64,000 bases of DNA from Candidatus Fermentibacter sp. Lineage in GTDB: Bacteria; Fermentibacterota; Fermentibacteria; Fermentibacterales; Fermentibacteraceae. The stretch covers positions 57,493 through 121,492 of the forward strand of contig JAUCPW010000060.1 of assembly GCA_030373045.1 (NCBI GenBank), read 5' to 3'. Positions within the stretch are counted from its first letter, which is position 1; the number at the start of each line of letters is the position of its first letter. The position numbers were made by a program, and so were the translations under genes. Below, piece by piece: positions 32,297 through 42,266 of this stretch. Under the pieces are notes generated by a model, which was not told where the DNA came from, did not search any database, and saw nothing but the letters and a program-made list of their open reading frames with translations.

Positions 32297-33004
32297 CTAG
32301 AAGAGGCCCAGGAAATCGACGGCCAGCGACCTGTACGTGTCGCCGCCGGCCTCGAGCATGTCCATGAACTGCATCGACACCCGCACCTGTCCGAAGCTCT
32401 GCCAGTAGCATTCGAAGTTCAGGAACCCGCCCGTCTCGTCGAAACGTGCGGATTCGGGTCCGCTGGTGGCCGGGTCCCAGTCGAGCGCGACCCCGAAGCC
32501 CGCGGGAAGCGACTTGTCTGCGCCGAACCAGCATCCCGCGTGGTCGGAATCCTCCAGTGAGAGGGAGATGCCGCCGTGGAAGGCCAGATCGCCGGCGAGG
32601 GCGAAGTTCTTCGAGAGGGCCATGTAGAGGCCGCGCGAAGGCCGCGTGTAGCTCCCTCCCGAGCGTTCCGGCTCCTGTTCGTTGCTGTAGCCCAGGGCGA
32701 ACGCGGGGAAGGTCTCCGTCTCGTCGACGAAGCGGAACCTGGCGTGGAGGGCTATGTGGTCGAACCACTCGGGGTCGTCCATGCCCGTGACGTCCCATCC
32801 GCCGTAGGAGGCGCCGGCCATGAGCCGGGGCACTATCCCCACGTTCACGCCGAACCTCAGCCCGTCGGTGGGGAAGGTTCGCATGTCGGCGTAGTAGGTG
32901 CGGGGCGACAGCATCCCCGCGGTGGGCTCGGCCACTATGCGCATCAGCTCGCCCGCGGATGCGGCCGAGAAGGCCAGGAGCGCCGCCGCAAGCGACAGTC
33001 TCAA
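32297..33004 (-). CDS. Predicted outer-membrane beta-barrel protein
   Basis: This encodes 235 residues. MRLSLAAALLAFSAASAGE is a signal peptide. Alternating strand patterns follow (LRFGVNVGIVPRLMAGASYGGW, HIALHARFRF, FPAFALGYSNEQ, LYMALSKNFALAGDLAFHGGISLSL, GFGVALDWDP, VRVSMQFMDML) and the last residue is an aromatic Phe, as in outer-membrane barrels. The segment RTYYADMRTFPTDGLRFGVNVG recurs in uncharacterised barrel families. Its ATG overlaps the dnaE stop by 4 bases. Confidence 0.75.
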   Translation of the reverse strand: MRLSLAAALLAFSAASAGELMRIVAEPTAGMLSPRTYYADMRTFPTDGLRFGVNVGIVPRLMAGASYGGWDVTGMDDPEWFDHIALHARFRFVDETETFPAFALGYSNEQEPERSGGSYTRPSRGLYMALSKNFALAGDLAFHGGISLSLEDSDHAGCWFGADKSLPAGFGVALDWDPATSGPESARFDETGGFLNFECYWQSFGQVRVSMQFMDMLEAGGDTYRSLAVDFLGLF

Positions 33005-36000
33005 CTCAGGCTCCTCACCCCGGGCGCCATGCGCACGGCATCGGCCCCGAGGAGATCCCGGAGGCCGGCAAGCAGGGAATCGGACGGATCCACCCTGATG
33101 GACCTGGACTCGGCCGCTACGATGCGCCCGGTGGACTGGACTATCTCCATCCTCACGGCTCCTCCTCCGGGGCTTCCCCTCAGCAGTTCGGCCACCCTGC
33201 AGTGCAGATCCGGGTTTCCCCCGGCGGTCGAGAACCTCAGGACGATGCCGGCCCTGAGCAGCCTCCGGGCATCCTCCATCGGCGCTACCGCCGACACGCT
33301 GAGCCTCGACTCGTCCCTGCGCTCGGAGACCTCCCCCTCCAGGAGCAGGAAGCTCCCGGGCTCGAAGGCCTGCCGGTGTTTCTGGAGTATATCACTGAAG
33401 GCTATGACCTCGCACGCGCCCTCGCGCCCCTCGACGGTGACGAATGCTATGGGACCCGAACGGGACGGTATCTCCTTCACCGAGGTCACGACCCCTGCGG
33501 TCCTTATCCTGCCCCCCCCGGCGGGCATCGGCTGGCCCGGCTCGAAGTCGGTGAATGCCTCGATGTCCTCGGAGAAGTCGTCCATGGGGTGACCCGAGAG
33601 GTAGAAGCCGAGGAGCGACTTCTCGAGGTTGAGTCTGGCCCTTGCCGACATCACGGGAGCCTCGGGGAGCTCCGGCACCACTCCGGCGTCGGGCTCCGGG
33701 CCGCCCCCGAAGAGCGACATCTGACCCGCCTCCCTCGCCTGCCTCACCCTCGCCCCGTAGTCCATGGCCGCCTCGATGCCGGCCATGACCCGGGCGCGGG
33801 AGGGTTCGAGGCAGTCGAACGCACCGGCACCGGCCAGGGAGTCGTACACCCTGCGGTTCACGAGGGCGGGGTCCACGCGTGAGGCGAAGTCGAACAGGTC
33901 GAGGAACGGGCCGTCCTCCCCGCGGACCCTGACGATCTCGGCGGCCGGGCCTTCCCCGACGTTCCTGACGGCCGAGAGCGCATAGGTGATCGAGCCGCCC
34001 GGGGTCACCCTGAAGGCGGACTCGCCTTCGTTGACCGATGGCGGCAGAAGGGGCACGCCCATCCTGCGGCAGTCCTCCGCCACTATCGAGAGCTGGTCGA
34101 TGTTCCCTATCCAGCTCGACAACAGCGCGGCCAGGAACGGGGCCGGGTAGTGGGCCTTCATGTAGGCGGTCTGGAACGCCAGGAGCGCATAGCTCACGGC
34201 ATGGGACTTGTTGAAGCCGTACTCGGCGAATTTCTCGATCTGGTCGAAGATCCCGACCGCCACGGCCTTCGGGATGCCTCTGCCGGTCGCTCCCGACACG
34301 AACCTCTCGCGCTGCTGCCCCATTATCGCGGCGTTCTTCTTCGAGATGGCCTTCCGGAACACGTCCGCTTCGGACATCGTCATGCCGCCCAGCCGGTTGG
34401 CTATGGCCATGACCTGCTCCTGGTAGATCATCACGCCGTACGTCTCGGAGAGGACCTCCTCCAGTTCGGGATGCAGGTAGCTTATGCGGAAGCCGTTACC
34501 CGCCTCCATGCCCTGCTTGTTCTTCGCGTAGGTGTCGATCATGTCCATCGAGCCGGGCCGGAAGATCGCCACCGCGGCCGTGACGTCCTCGAAGCGGTTC
34601 ACCCCGATCTTCCTGAGGGCGTCCCTCATCCCCGACCCCTCGAGCTGGAACACCCCGGTGGTCTCGCCGCTCCGGAGGAGCGCAAGGGTCCCGGGGTCGT
34701 CGAGAGGGATCGAGCCGACGGATAGGTCGATGCCGGCCTCCCTGACCATCCTCTCGGCCTTCTGCAGCACTGTGACCGTGCGCAGACCGAGCACGTCGAG
34801 CTTGAGGAGGCCGGCACGGTCGAGGCTCTTCATCTCGTACTGCGTCATGATCTCGTTCTTCGTGCGGTAGAGGGGCACGAAGTCCAGCAGGTCGCCGGGG
34901 GCTATGATCACTCCCGCGGCATGGACCGAAGTGTTCCTCGCGTGGTTCTCGAGAACCTTGCACAGGTCGATGATCTTCGAGACGGTCTCGTCGGATGCGG
35001 CGCTCTGGGCGATCTGGGGCACCTCGGCCATGATCTCCTCGAGCGTGGCATTGGGATCCGTCACCTTAGAAGCCATCCGCGAGAGCTGGTCGCCGAGATC
35101 CACGGGCAGCCCCAGCGCCCGCACCACGTCCCTTATGACGCTCTTCGCCTTCATCCTGTTGAAGGTGACGATCTGGCTCACGTTGCCCCTGCCGTACATG
35201 GCGACGATGTGCTCGATGACCTCCTGCCGCCTCTCGACGCAGAAATCCAGGTCGATGTCGGGCATCTCGCGCCGCGCCGGGTTCAGGAACCGGCTGAAGT
35301 TGAGGCCGTGCACGAGCGGGTTCACGTCCGTGATGCCTGTGGCGTACGACACCAGGCTGCCGGCGGCGGAGCCCCTTCCGGGACCCATCGCGATCCCCTG
35401 CGACGAAGCCCAGCGCCTGAGCTCCGACACGATGAGGAAGTAGCCGGGAAAGCCCATGTCCTCGATAACGCGGAGCTCCGACTCGAGCCTCTCGCTCTCG
35501 GCCTGGTCGAGATCCCTGCCGAGCCGCCCGGCGAGTCCGGAGACGGCGCTCTCGCGCAGGAGAGAGGCCATCGTGCTGCCCTCGGGGATGGGGAAGGCGG
35601 GGAGCTGGATCTCGCCCTTCTCGAACCTGAAGCTGCACATGTCGGCTATCCGGGCGGTGTTCGGCACCGCCCCGGGGATCCAGTCGAACAGCCGTTCCAT
35701 CTCCTGCGGGGTCTTCACGTAGAACTCGGAGGTGCCGAACCTCATCCTGCCGGGATCGTCGATGTTCCGTCCGGTCTGGATGCACAGCAGGACCTCGTGG
35801 GCGTAGGCGTGCTCCTTCCTGAGGTAATGTGCGTCGTTGGTGGCCACCGGGAGCGCCCCGGTATCGGCCGCGAGCCTCGCGAGGCCCGGGAGAACGGCCT
35901 TCTCGTCCTCCAGACCGTGGTCCATCAGCTCGATGAAGAACCTGTCGCGCCCCACGAGGTCGTGGTAGAAGCCGACAGCCTCCCTTGCCCCGCTCTCGTC

Positions 36001-36462
36001 GCCGGCCAGGATCCTCTCTGCCAGCTCGCCCTTCAGACAGGCCGAGCCTATGGCTATCCCGCCGCAGTAGCGGGCGAGGATGTCCCTGTCGATCCTCGGC
36101 TTGTAGTAGAAGCCGTCGAGATATCCGGTGGAGGATATCCTGCAGAGGTTCCTGTAGCCCGTCTCGTCCATGGCGAGGAGCGTGATGTGGTTGTATCTGG
36201 GTCCCCTGCCCCCTCCATCGCGCTCGGAGACCGGCGTCGGGGAGATGTACGCCTCCATGCCGATGATGGGGTGCAGTTCGCGCCTGGAGAGCGCGTCGTA
36301 GAACTCGATGGCGCCGAAGAGGCTGCCATGGTCGGTGATGGCGCAGCCACGCATGCCCGACTCGACGAGGAGGTCGGCCAGCTCGGAGGGCTGGATCGCT
36401 CCATCGAGCAGGCTGTACTCGGAGTGCAGATGCAGATGGTGGAAGTCGCTCAGGCCGGGCAT
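33001..36462 (-). CDS. dnaE: DNA polymerase III subunit alpha
   Basis: This is the replicative polymerase, 1153 residues, the usual size of DnaE1-type subunits. The N-terminal PHP domain starts HHLHLHSEYSLLDGAI. The palm-domain catalytic Asp residues are in PDIDLDFCVERRQEVIEH with a further Asp downstream, and GPGRGSAAGSLVSYATGITDV is the conserved glycine-rich region. FGFNKSHAVSYALLAFQTAYMK-type sequence (YGFNKSHAVSYAL) and a C-terminal OB fold (IRTAGVVTSVKEI) are also present. It lies 10 bases after the stop of the upstream membrane protein gene and overlaps the barrel gene downstream. Confidence 0.97.
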   Translation of the reverse strand: MPGLSDFHHLHLHSEYSLLDGAIQPSELADLLVESGMRGCAITDHGSLFGAIEFYDALSRRELHPIIGMEAYISPTPVSERDGGGRGPRYNHITLLAMDETGYRNLCRISSTGYLDGFYYKPRIDRDILARYCGGIAIGSACLKGELAERILAGDESGAREAVGFYHDLVGRDRFFIELMDHGLEDEKAVLPGLARLAADTGALPVATNDAHYLRKEHAYAHEVLLCIQTGRNIDDPGRMRFGTSEFYVKTPQEMERLFDWIPGAVPNTARIADMCSFRFEKGEIQLPAFPIPEGSTMASLLRESAVSGLAGRLGRDLDQAESERLESELRVIEDMGFPGYFLIVSELRRWASSQGIAMGPGRGSAAGSLVSYATGITDVNPLVHGLNFSRFLNPARREMPDIDLDFCVERRQEVIEHIVAMYGRGNVSQIVTFNRMKAKSVIRDVVRALGLPVDLGDQLSRMASKVTDPNATLEEIMAEVPQIAQSAASDETVSKIIDLCKVLENHARNTSVHAAGVIIAPGDLLDFVPLYRTKNEIMTQYEMKSLDRAGLLKLDVLGLRTVTVLQKAERMVREAGIDLSVGSIPLDDPGTLALLRSGETTGVFQLEGSGMRDALRKIGVNRFEDVTAAVAIFRPGSMDMIDTYAKNKQGMEAGNGFRISYLHPELEEVLSETYGVMIYQEQVMAIANRLGGMTMSEADVFRKAISKKNAAIMGQQRERFVSGATGRGIPKAVAVGIFDQIEKFAEYGFNKSHAVSYALLAFQTAYMKAHYPAPFLAALLSSWIGNIDQLSIVAEDCRRMGVPLLPPSVNEGESAFRVTPGGSITYALSAVRNVGEGPAAEIVRVRGEDGPFLDLFDFASRVDPALVNRRVYDSLAGAGAFDCLEPSRARVMAGIEAAMDYGARVRQAREAGQMSLFGGGPEPDAGVVPELPEAPVMSARARLNLEKSLLGFYLSGHPMDDFSEDIEAFTDFEPGQPMPAGGGRIRTAGVVTSVKEIPSRSGPIAFVTVEGREGACEVIAFSDILQKHRQAFEPGSFLLLEGEVSERRDESRLSVSAVAPMEDARRLLRAGIVLRFSTAGGNPDLHCRVAELLRGSPGGGAVRMEIVQSTGRIVAAESRSIRVDPSDSLLAGLRDLLGADAVRMAPGVRSLS

Positions 36463-36472
36463 CGAGGGGGCC

Positions 36473-37651
36473 TCAGGCCTGCTCGTCCGCTTCCGTGGCG
36501 GCTCCGGGGGCGGAATCGCCCGCGCAGCCGCGCTGTCCTGCTCCGGCCGACTCGTCCGCCGATCCGTACTGCCTCTCGAACTCTGCCAGATCCTCCTGAT
36601 CGGCCCTGCGGAGCAGGTCCTCCCCGTCCTTCCTGCGCCTGACGGCGAGATAGATGACGGTCCAGGCCGAACTGCACGAGGAGAACCAGTAGGACGCAGC
36701 CACCAGGGCGATGGCCGCCCCCGACGCCGCCAGGAGTGCGCCGGCCAGCGGCTGCACGGCTGCCCCGGGCTGCCCCGAGACGCCGAGCACGTCGACGACT
36801 CCGGCGTAGGCGCCCACGAGCGACGGGGCCACGTATCTCAGCCCGCCCTGGAGCAGCGCATACGGGCTCGGTGCCCCGGCGAGGGCGGTGGTGTGGACGA
36901 GTATGCCCACAGCCATGGATCCGGCAGCAAGGAAGAGCGCCAGCGCCAGAACCCTCGTGATGAAGGAGGCCAGGGCATACAGCGCCAGCCTCCAGGGCTG
37001 CGATGTCACCGAAGAGAACAGCTCGAACATCGTCTCGAACGTGTCGCCCTTCGTGCAGGCCACAATAGCTGGCACGAGCGGGAAGGCCGCCAGGAGCGCG
37101 ATCGATCCGAGCACGACGAGCAGGGCGCCCGACCAGGCCGGAACGGCGAGTATCCCGAGGAGAACGGGGCCGACGGCGGGTATGCGCCCGGCCAGGCCCA
37201 GCAGGAGGCCGCACAGCACGGCCAGGGCGAGGCCCGCAACGAGCGCGGCAGGCGTGGCATACAGGGGCCTGCCGTGCCTCCTCGCGAACTCCGCGGCCTC
37301 GCGGCCCGAGAAGAAGTCGTCCCCCCTGATCTGTTCGAACGTGATGCGGGATGCCCTGAGTGCGGCCGAGAGCATGACCGCCGTCATCACCAGGATGCCT
37401 GTCGCGAGGAGGGCGACGGACTGCCAGGAGGTCCAGAAGATCCCCGCCGGCAGAGGCAGAAGGCGGGACGAGCCCCAGACCGCGCCCAGCCCGGCCGGAT
37501 CGGCGGCGAGCCATCCCAGGTAGGTGAACGCCGACCATGCCGCCCAGGACAGCACGAGCGCCTTGAACCAGATCCACATCTTCCTGCCGCTCAGCCCGAG
37601 CCTCGCGCAGGACGGCACGTCCCTCACGTCGAAGTACATCTTCCTTGACAT
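36473..37651 (-). CDS. Polytopic membrane protein of unknown function
   Basis: This encodes 392 residues from the ATG at 37651 with GGAGGG 9 bases upstream. About six to eight hydrophobic helices are visible (VLSWAAWSAFTYLGWL, GILVMTAVMLSAALRA, LVAGLALAVLCGLLLGLAG, LLVVLGSIALLAAFPLV, IALVAASYWFSSCSSAWTVIYLAV), followed by a charged C-terminal tail. VRRRKDGEDLLRRADQEDLAEFE near the end is likely cytoplasmic. No family motif is recognised. It lies between comF and dnaE, all on the minus strand. Confidence 0.8.
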   Translation of the reverse strand: MSRKMYFDVRDVPSCARLGLSGRKMWIWFKALVLSWAAWSAFTYLGWLAADPAGLGAVWGSSRLLPLPAGIFWTSWQSVALLATGILVMTAVMLSAALRASRITFEQIRGDDFFSGREAAEFARRHGRPLYATPAALVAGLALAVLCGLLLGLAGRIPAVGPVLLGILAVPAWSGALLVVLGSIALLAAFPLVPAIVACTKGDTFETMFELFSSVTSQPWRLALYALASFITRVLALALFLAAGSMAVGILVHTTALAGAPSPYALLQGGLRYVAPSLVGAYAGVVDVLGVSGQPGAAVQPLAGALLAASGAAIALVAASYWFSSCSSAWTVIYLAVRRRKDGEDLLRRADQEDLAEFERQYGSADESAGAGQRGCAGDSAPGAATEADEQA

Positions 37652-37689
37652 CTCACAGCCCTCCGCGGTGCTTCCGTGCTAGTCCGAAG

Positions 37690-38394
37690 TCAGTCGATGA
37701 TATCAACCCGGAACTCGGGGCGGTAGGTCAGCGTGAGCGCTCCCGCGACATCGCCCCCTGCTCCGGTGAGGAATCGCGCCGCCTCCTCCAGTGTGCTCCC
37801 GGTGGTCACGACGTCGTCCACCAGGATGAGCGGGGCTCCCTCCGGTACGGGCTCCCTGCCGCGCCTGAAGGTCCCCCGGACGTTCTCCCTGCGTTCGACT
37901 GCCTGGAGCCCGGCCTGGGGAGGCCTGTCCAGGCGCGACAGGCAGTCCGAGATCCCGGCGCCCAGCAGACGGGCGAGCGGGACGGCGATCTCCGAAGCCT
38001 GGTTGTAGCCCCTCTCCCCGATCCTCGAGGGACAGAGCGGCATCGGGACCAGGATGCATCCCGCAACCGCCGCTCCTCTGCCGGCTTCCGCCATCAGCCC
38101 GGCGGCGATGCGGCCGAGGCCGCGCCTGCCGCGGTACTTGAGTCCGAGGACCAGGTCGCGCGCCGAACCGGCATGCAGGAAGGGGCTCTCTGCGAGGATC
38201 CTCCCGCGTTCGCCGGGAAGCGGTACCGCGACTGCGGGGTGTCCGTTCGGGTAGAGCCGGGCGATGCACCAGGCGCAGAGCGCATCGGGCGCCTCCCGGA
38301 ATCCGGAAGGACGCCCGCAGACGGGGCAGACGCGGAAGGCCACGAGAGACGCGATCCTGGAGACGAGAATCGAGGCGGACGGGATGAAGCTCAC
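37690..38394 (-). CDS. comF: ComF-family phosphoribosyltransferase-like protein
   Basis: This encodes about 234 residues from a GTG at 38394. An N-terminal zinc finger (CPVCGRPSG...LCAWC) precedes a type I PRTase fold: LKYRGRRGLGRIAAGLM, VPMPLCPSRIGERGYNQASEIA, and the PRPP-binding loop ILVDDVVTTGSTLEEAARFL. This architecture defines ComF/GntX proteins, which support DNA uptake in competent bacteria, although their reaction is unknown. The start has no strong ribosome-binding site. The upstream lgt gene ends 25 bases before it. Confidence 0.88.
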   Translation of the reverse strand: MSFIPSASILVSRIASLVAFRVCPVCGRPSGFREAPDALCAWCIARLYPNGHPAVAVPLPGERGRILAESPFLHAGSARDLVLGLKYRGRRGLGRIAAGLMAEAGRGAAVAGCILVPMPLCPSRIGERGYNQASEIAVPLARLLGAGISDCLSRLDRPPQAGLQAVERRENVRGTFRRGREPVPEGAPLILVDDVVTTGSTLEEAARFLTGAGGDVAGALTLTYRPEFRVDIID

Positions 38395-38419
38395 TCCGCG
38401 CGCCCGGGGGTCGTCACCG

Positions 38420-39265
38420 TCAGGAGGCCGGCCTCGCGGCCGCCGCCGTGCGCGCCCTGCCTGCCGCGCCATCTCTCAGGATCAGGATGGGTGCCGTGAT
38501 GAATGATGCAGCCACCATGAGGAGGCTTATCAACTGGTTGTCCGTGATCCCGGATCTCCCGGCGAACACGCTGTAGCCGAGCAGATCGTTGGTCGCGTGG
38601 TCGAAGAACCTGAACTCCTCCATGCCGAACCGGGTGGCTCCGTACAACCCGAGGAACAGCACGAACAGGAAGCCCCTGAAGTGCGGCCGCCTGTCCGCCA
38701 GGAGGAGCACCGCCAGGATGAACAGGCCTGCCATGGAGTCGTAGATCTGCACGGGATGGAGATGGGCATTCCCGAAGACCGACCAGGGCAGCGAGCCTTC
38801 GGGGAACGTCACTCCCAGGCCGCAGGAGGTGGGCGAGCCGAAGCAGCATCCGTTGAGGAAGCAGCCTATCCTGGTGATGAAGTTGCCGAGCATGAAGGAG
38901 GGGATGGCGGCATCGGCCAGCTTCATCGCATCCCATCTCCTGACCGCTATGTACACGAAGGCGGTCGCCATCGCCAGCAGCACGCCTCCGAGCATGCTCA
39001 GGCCGTACAGCCCCTTCCAGATCGCGATCACGTCGAGCCAGTGCCCGCTGAACTCCGACAGGTGGGTCACCACGTAGAACGCCCTCGAGCCGGCTATGGC
39101 GGCCATCATCACCCAGACCCCGAGGTCGGCGATGTCGGCAGGCCTGAAGCCGAGCCTGGCCGCCCGCACCGAGGCGAGCTTCACGCCCAGCAGGAACGAT
39201 ATCGCCAGAGCCAGGCCGTAGCTGTTGACGGGGACGGACCCGAGTCTGAAGAGCACCGGGAACAT
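38420..39265 (-). CDS. lgt: Prolipoprotein diacylglyceryl transferase
   Basis: This encodes 281 residues with about seven membrane helices. Key Lgt motifs are NSYGLALAISFLLG, GSRAFYVVTHLSEF, GLSMLGGVLLAMATA (the GGx region), FITRIGCFLNGCCFGSPTSCGLGV (the signature NGCCxG) and HLHPVQIYDS. It transfers diacylglycerol from phosphatidylglycerol to the lipobox Cys, the step before LspA (encoded at 26661). A gap of 89 bases separates it from the upstream rodA gene. Confidence 0.95.
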   Translation of the reverse strand: MFPVLFRLGSVPVNSYGLALAISFLLGVKLASVRAARLGFRPADIADLGVWVMMAAIAGSRAFYVVTHLSEFSGHWLDVIAIWKGLYGLSMLGGVLLAMATAFVYIAVRRWDAMKLADAAIPSFMLGNFITRIGCFLNGCCFGSPTSCGLGVTFPEGSLPWSVFGNAHLHPVQIYDSMAGLFILAVLLLADRRPHFRGFLFVLFLGLYGATRFGMEEFRFFDHATNDLLGYSVFAGRSGITDNQLISLLMVAASFITAPILILRDGAAGRARTAAAARPAS

Positions 39266-39354
39266 GGCGACCTCCCGTGGAAGACCCGGGAATATGTGGA
39301 CCGGCCCCGGTCCGCGGCCACCGCGTTAACGCGGGGGCCCCGCCCGGCTGGCCG

Positions 39355-40551
39355 CTAGAGCTCCCTCCAGTTCCGCGCCACGTTCATGCCGAGCCCTGCT
39401 ATGAACATGGCCGAGAGCATGTGGCTCCCGCCGTAGCTCACGAGGACCAGCGGCAGGCCGGTGACCGGCATGATGCCCAGGGTCATCCCGATGTTGATGA
39501 ACAGGTGCACCATGAAGTAGCAGGCACAACCCGCCGCCAGGGTCGACCTGAACGGGCTCATCGAGATCCTGGCCGCCCTGAGCAGCCGGAAGGCCAGCAG
39601 GCCGAAGGCGGACAGGAGGACGAGCGATCCGAAGAATCCCAGCTCCTCCGCCCACACGGAGAAGATGAAGTCAGTATGGCGCGCCGGGAGGAAGGCGAGC
39701 CCCTTCTGCGCACCCATGAGGTAGCCCTGCCCCCACAGCCCGCCCGATCCCGCCGCCACTTCGGACTGTATCACGTTCCATCCCGCCCCGTGCGGATCGG
39801 CTGCGGGGTTGAGGAAGGTGGTCAGCCTGGCCTGCTGGTAGGGATGCAGCAGGTTCCACACCACGGGCGTGAACGCGGCGATGAGGGTGTTACCCCCGAG
39901 CATCAGGATCCATACGGGAATCGAGGCCTTCCTCCTGAGCAGGATTATGACGAGCAGCGCGGTGAAGACGAGCCAGAACGCCAGGCGCGTGGACGAGAGG
40001 GCCGCGAAGACGGGGCTGACCACGAGGAAGATCCAGTCGGGACCATACCCGGCCCACCATGTCAGCAGAAGCAGGATGATCACGGTCGCGGCCGCCGTGC
40101 CCAGGTCGGGCTGCAGCCATGTCAGGAGGATCGCGGGCGAGGCTCCGAGGAACAGGAGGAGGACTCCGTACTTCCTGGGGCGGGCCCTCAGGTCGGCGAA
40201 GGCGCGCGAGGCTGCAACGATGATCGCGATCTTGGCGAACTCCGAGGGCTGTATCCTCAGGGGCCCGAGGATCAGCCACCTGCCGGCGGGCCCGCCGCCG
40301 AAGAATACCGTCAGCAGAAGGAGCAGGCAGACCCCTGCCAGGAAGATGTAGGCGAATTCCTCGATCAGCCTGAGCGCCAGCGAGGAGCCGAGGATGAAGG
40401 TGAGCACCCCGATGACCACCCAGAACACCTGCTTGACGAAGATGGACTCGCCCGGGACCGCTCTCGACGCCGAGTAGACGGCCAGGAGCCCGCAGACGAG
40501 GATGGCTGCGAGGGCGGCCAGCATCAAGCGGTCGGTCTTCGCCGCCGTCAT
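39355..40551 (-). CDS. rodA: RodA peptidoglycan polymerase (SEDS family)
   Basis: This encodes 398 residues with about ten helices. SEDS motifs are LLTVFFGGGPAGRWLILGPLRIQPSEFAK, LTWLQPDLGTAAATVI, the GSGGLWGQGYLMG region, LPARHTDFIFSVWAEELGFFG and LPLVLVSYGGSHMLSAM. The ATG at 40551 overlaps the mrdA stop by 4 bases (ATGA). RodA polymerises glycan strands with PBP2 during side-wall growth. Confidence 0.95.
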   Translation of the reverse strand: MTAAKTDRLMLAALAAILVCGLLAVYSASRAVPGESIFVKQVFWVVIGVLTFILGSSLALRLIEEFAYIFLAGVCLLLLLTVFFGGGPAGRWLILGPLRIQPSEFAKIAIIVAASRAFADLRARPRKYGVLLLFLGASPAILLTWLQPDLGTAAATVIILLLLTWWAGYGPDWIFLVVSPVFAALSSTRLAFWLVFTALLVIILLRRKASIPVWILMLGGNTLIAAFTPVVWNLLHPYQQARLTTFLNPAADPHGAGWNVIQSEVAAGSGGLWGQGYLMGAQKGLAFLPARHTDFIFSVWAEELGFFGSLVLLSAFGLLAFRLLRAARISMSPFRSTLAAGCACYFMVHLFINIGMTLGIMPVTGLPLVLVSYGGSHMLSAMFIAGLGMNVARNWREL

Positions 40552-42266
40552 CGGCTCTCCCCCAGATAACCGAGCAGGATCCGCGAGACTATCGGCGCGG
40601 CCACCGCGCCCCCGTGGCCTCCGTGCTCCACGACCACCGCCACGGCAAGGGGCATGGGCTCGCGGATGAATCCGACCACCCAGGCATGGTCGCCGGCGGA
40701 GCTCTCGGCCGTTCCGCTCTTGCCGTAGAAGGCCCAGGGAAGACCGTCCAGGGACGAGAGCGTGCCGGAGCTGCTGTCGACGGCCTCGCGCATGCCCTCC
40801 ACTACCGTGGCCACCGTTCCTGCCGAGAGGTCGAGCTGCCTCCAGGGTGCGGGGGCTTCGGGTATCTCGCGCACCAGCCTGAGCCCGGGCATCTCCCCGC
40901 CCGATGCGAAGACTCCCGCCATGGCGGCCATCTGCAGCGGAGTGACCAGCAGCTCGCCCTGCCCTATCGACACGTTGAGGAGATTGCCGAGCCCCCATCC
41001 CCCCGGTCCGTAGAGGCTGTCGAGCAGGGCGCGGTCGGGCACCAGCCCGCTGCTCTCGCCCGGGAGTATCTCCGTGAGCCTGCCGCCCATGCCGAAACCG
41101 CGGGCGAAGGCTGCCAGGCCGTCCAGCGACCCGAGCTGGATGTTCCGGTAGAAGTACACGTCGCAGGACTGGGCGAGGGCGTCGACCATCGCGAGCCTGC
41201 CGTGCACGGACCAGCATCCGAAGTCGTTTCCGCCGAGATGATAGGATCCGTAGCAGGGATCCGGCCTGAAGTCGGCCGTGACGAATCCGTTCTCGAGCAG
41301 ATAGGCTGCGGATACGAGCTTGAAGATCGAACCCGGCGGATACCTTGCGGCCCAGGCCCTGCAGAACATCGGCCTCTCGGGATCCTGGGAGATCGTCTGC
41401 CAGGCGGCGGTGCTGATGCCGTCCGACATCTCCTGGGGGTCGTACCCGGGGCTCGATGCGAGACAGAGGATCTCGCCCGTGGTGTAGTCGATCACCACCG
41501 CTGCGCCGGGAGCGGTCTCCTCCTCGAGTATGGCGCAGGTGAGGATCTGGAGGCGGGAATCGATCGTCAGGGTGAGATCGTGGCCGGGCACGGGGGCGAC
41601 CTCGCCCGAACCCTCGAACTCGCTCACCACCCTGCCCACGGCGTCGACGACCTGCCTCCTGTAGCCGGGCTGTCCGGCGAGGAAGTAGTCGAGTTCGCTC
41701 TCGAGGCCGGAGATGCCTGTCATCTCGCCCTCGAAGGCGCCTTCCTCCCTGCTCTCGCCGACATATCCCACGATGTGGCAGAATTCGTGGCCGAAGGTGT
41801 AGCGGCGCCGCGGAACGACGTCGATGAGAAGGCCGCCGAAGCGGTGGAGGTTCTCGGCGATGGGGCTGATCTCCTCCACGGACATGTCGTCGCACAGGAC
41901 GAACGGCCGGTAGGGTCTGGCGGAGGCCGATGCAAGCCTGGCCGCGAGTGTGTCCTGCGGCATGCCCAGGAGGGAGGCGACCTCGGGGATGCCGGCCGGA
42001 TCGAACTCGGACGGCACCGCTGCCACCGCGAACGACGGCTCGTTGTCGACGAGGACTATCCCGTTCCTGTCCCTGACCACACCCCGCGGGGCGGGCCTGT
42101 AGATGACCCTGATGTGGTTGCTGGTGGAGATGCTCCTGTAGTAGTCGCCCTTCACGGACTGGAGGTAGAACAGCCTCGCGGACAGGCCCAGGAGCATGAG
42201 CAGGAACAGGATCGCAAAGCCCGCCGCCGGACGCCCGGCGCCAGACGCCGGTTCAGACAGCCTCAT
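40548..42266 (-). CDS. mrdA: Penicillin-binding protein 2 (monofunctional transpeptidase)
   Basis: This encodes 572 residues. An N-terminal membrane anchor (FAILFLLMLLGLSARLFYLQSV) is followed by the pedestal domain (RPAPRGVVRDRNGIVLVDN). In the transpeptidase domain the catalytic Ser-x-x-Lys is in RYPPGSIFKLVSAAYLL (about residue 313), the SxN-like motif in LAQSCDVYFYRN, and the KTG-type motif as YGKSGTAESS (about 515). It crosslinks peptidoglycan for rod shape as partner of RodA. It overlaps mreD by 14 bases and rodA by 4. Confidence 0.95.
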   Translation of the reverse strand: MRLSEPASGAGRPAAGFAILFLLMLLGLSARLFYLQSVKGDYYRSISTSNHIRVIYRPAPRGVVRDRNGIVLVDNEPSFAVAAVPSEFDPAGIPEVASLLGMPQDTLAARLASASARPYRPFVLCDDMSVEEISPIAENLHRFGGLLIDVVPRRRYTFGHEFCHIVGYVGESREEGAFEGEMTGISGLESELDYFLAGQPGYRRQVVDAVGRVVSEFEGSGEVAPVPGHDLTLTIDSRLQILTCAILEEETAPGAAVVIDYTTGEILCLASSPGYDPQEMSDGISTAAWQTISQDPERPMFCRAWAARYPPGSIFKLVSAAYLLENGFVTADFRPDPCYGSYHLGGNDFGCWSVHGRLAMVDALAQSCDVYFYRNIQLGSLDGLAAFARGFGMGGRLTEILPGESSGLVPDRALLDSLYGPGGWGLGNLLNVSIGQGELLVTPLQMAAMAGVFASGGEMPGLRLVREIPEAPAPWRQLDLSAGTVATVVEGMREAVDSSSGTLSSLDGLPWAFYGKSGTAESSAGDHAWVVGFIREPMPLAVAVVVEHGGHGGAVAAPIVSRILLGYLGESR